This document shows positions 5,439 to 6,381 of a stretch of 6,381 nucleotides of DNA, in pieces. Under the pieces are notes generated by a model, which did not search any database, was not told the origin of the DNA, and was given only the letters and a program-made list of their open reading frames with translations. A program made the translations under genes and the position numbers. This DNA is from JAJKIP01 sp040509055 (GTDB lineage Bacteria; Bacteroidota; Bacteroidia; Chitinophagales; Chitinophagaceae): assembly GCA_040509055.1 (NCBI GenBank), contig JBEVLT010000282.1:1-6381 (forward strand). The letters run 5' to 3'. Position 1 is the first letter of the stretch. Every line of letters starts with the position of its first letter.

Positions 5439-6381
5439 TTACTTCTTCGGGGCCTGCGCACCCGGAGCCGCCGTCGTGATCACGGCGCCTTCGCGCAGGC
5501 TCTGCACGCCCTGCACCACGATGGTCTCCCCTTCCCTCAGCCCGTCTTTGACGATGATGTTCGGACCGACCGGTTTACCCAGTGCCAGCTTGCGCTGCGA
5601 TACCTTGCTGCTGTCGCCCACCACGTATACGAAAAACTCACCGAGCTGCTCTGTCACGGCTTTATAAGGAATAATGACCGAACGGGCAGAGGCATTGTTC
5701 AGCACCCTTACGGTGGCGCTCATACCGGGCCTGAGCTGGTTTTTGTCGTTGGGAAACTGCAGCCGCGCCCGGATAGTACCGGTTTGCGGGTCTACGGCGC
5801 GATCGATCAGCTGTATGTGGCCGGTGAACGGGTATACATCGGTACCAAAGGCAATGGTAAAAGTAGAGTCACCCGGTTTGCCGCCCTGGCCCTGCAGCTG
5901 GCTGAAACGGTATACTTCTTTCTGGTCTACGGCAAAATCCACGGCGATCGGGTTATCGGTGGAGATGGTGTTCAGTATGGTTTGCCCGGCCACTACAGAA
6001 GTACCGCTTCTTACCTGGGAGATGCCGATCGTGCCGCTGAAAGGCGCGGTGATCGTGGCAAAATTGACGTTAGCCCTTACGGCATTCACGTTGGCCCGGG
6101 CGGCTGCTACCTGCTTTTTGGCTGCTTCCAGCGCCGCATCGGCATAGTCCACCTGCTGTTTGGCAATGGCGTCCTTTTTATCCAGCTCATGGTAGCGGTC
6201 CGCATCTTTTTGCGCCTTCAGCATATTGGTCTCCTGCACCTGCAGGTTGGCCACGGCCTGCTGGTAATTAGCATTGTACAACTGCTGGTCGATCGAGTAC
6301 AGGCGCTGGCCCTTGCTCACCTTATCGCCGTCTTTGAAATAAATGCCGGTGATATAGCCGGTCACCTGCGCCCTCAGTTCC
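5439..6381 (-). CDS. RND efflux periplasmic adaptor (membrane fusion protein, AcrA/MexA-like), N-terminus outside window
   Basis: The visible 313 residues are the C-terminal part of the adaptor that links the inner-membrane pump to the outer-membrane channel. The reading frame runs through the window edge (first residues ELRAQVTGYITGIYFKDGDKV), so the GTG at 6365 is not the start; the signal or lipoprotein sequence and membrane-proximal N-terminus are missing. Domains, numbered from the first visible residue: first lipoyl half (1-31); a helical hairpin rich in A, K, Q and N (about 32-106); second lipoyl half with FATITAPFSGTIG (107-119) and VRSGTSVVAGQ (123-133); a beta-barrel (about 142-225) with DPQTGTIRARLQFPN (197-211) and LRPGMSATVRV (216-226); then the membrane-proximal domain to a Pro/Ala/Lys tail. 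It is upstream of the pump on the same strand with a 132-base gap, larger than usual for this gene pair. The family call is firm; the substrate is unknown. Confidence 0.94.
   Translation of the reverse strand, partial: ELRAQVTGYITGIYFKDGDKVSKGQRLYSIDQQLYNANYQQAVANLQVQETNMLKAQKDADRYHELDKKDAIAKQQVDYADAALEAAKKQVAAARANVNAVRANVNFATITAPFSGTIGISQVRSGTSVVAGQTILNTISTDNPIAVDFAVDQKEVYRFSQLQGQGGKPGDSTFTIAFGTDVYPFTGHIQLIDRAVDPQTGTIRARLQFPNDKNQLRPGMSATVRVLNNASARSVIIPYKAVTEQLGEFFVYVVGDSSKVSQRKLALGKPVGPNIIVKDGLREGETIVVQGVQSLREGAVITTAAPGAQAPKK

Overview
The window looks like a chromosomal segment of a Bacteroidota bacterium, most likely a Chitinophagaceae-like member. The reasons are indirect. None of the three visible starts has a clear Shine-Dalgarno sequence. 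The best promoter candidate fits the Bacteroidota TTTG/TAnnTTTG pattern rather than the enterobacterial one. The gaps also carry short tandem units (TTTAAAC-like and ATTCACC-like), which I recall from intergenic DNA of that group. Genus-level placement is not possible from the sequence alone.

Layout, left to right. Bases 1-440 (+) are the 3' end of an unrecognised protein gene whose start lies outside the window. It converges on folB (477-842, -), dihydroneopterin aldolase of folate synthesis, and a two-part hairpin at 441-475 sits between the two stops. Bases 843-1070 are non-coding and dense in short T/A-rich repeats, including an inverted pair at 867-885 and 993-1010. trxB (1071-2018, -), thioredoxin reductase, follows, with a candidate promoter at 2054-2085. 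Most of the rest is an RND multidrug-type efflux pair on the minus strand: the inner-membrane pump (2112-5306) and, upstream of it in transcription, the periplasmic adaptor (5439-6381, cut by the window edge). The 132-base gap between adaptor and pump holds two small hairpins and a heptamer repeat that abuts the pump start codon.

How the genes work together. Adaptor and pump should form one tripartite exporter with an outer-membrane channel. The channel gene does not follow the pump, so it must lie upstream outside the window or elsewhere. trxB and folB are housekeeping genes on the same strand downstream, but the gaps (93 and 228 bases) and the candidate trxB promoter suggest separate transcription. 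All recognised genes belong to well-known families with intact key residues. I found no convincing new system. The points worth a second look are the repeat-rich gaps, the altered drug-pocket residues of the pump, and the unidentified partial gene. There is no gene-free stretch longer than 300 bases.
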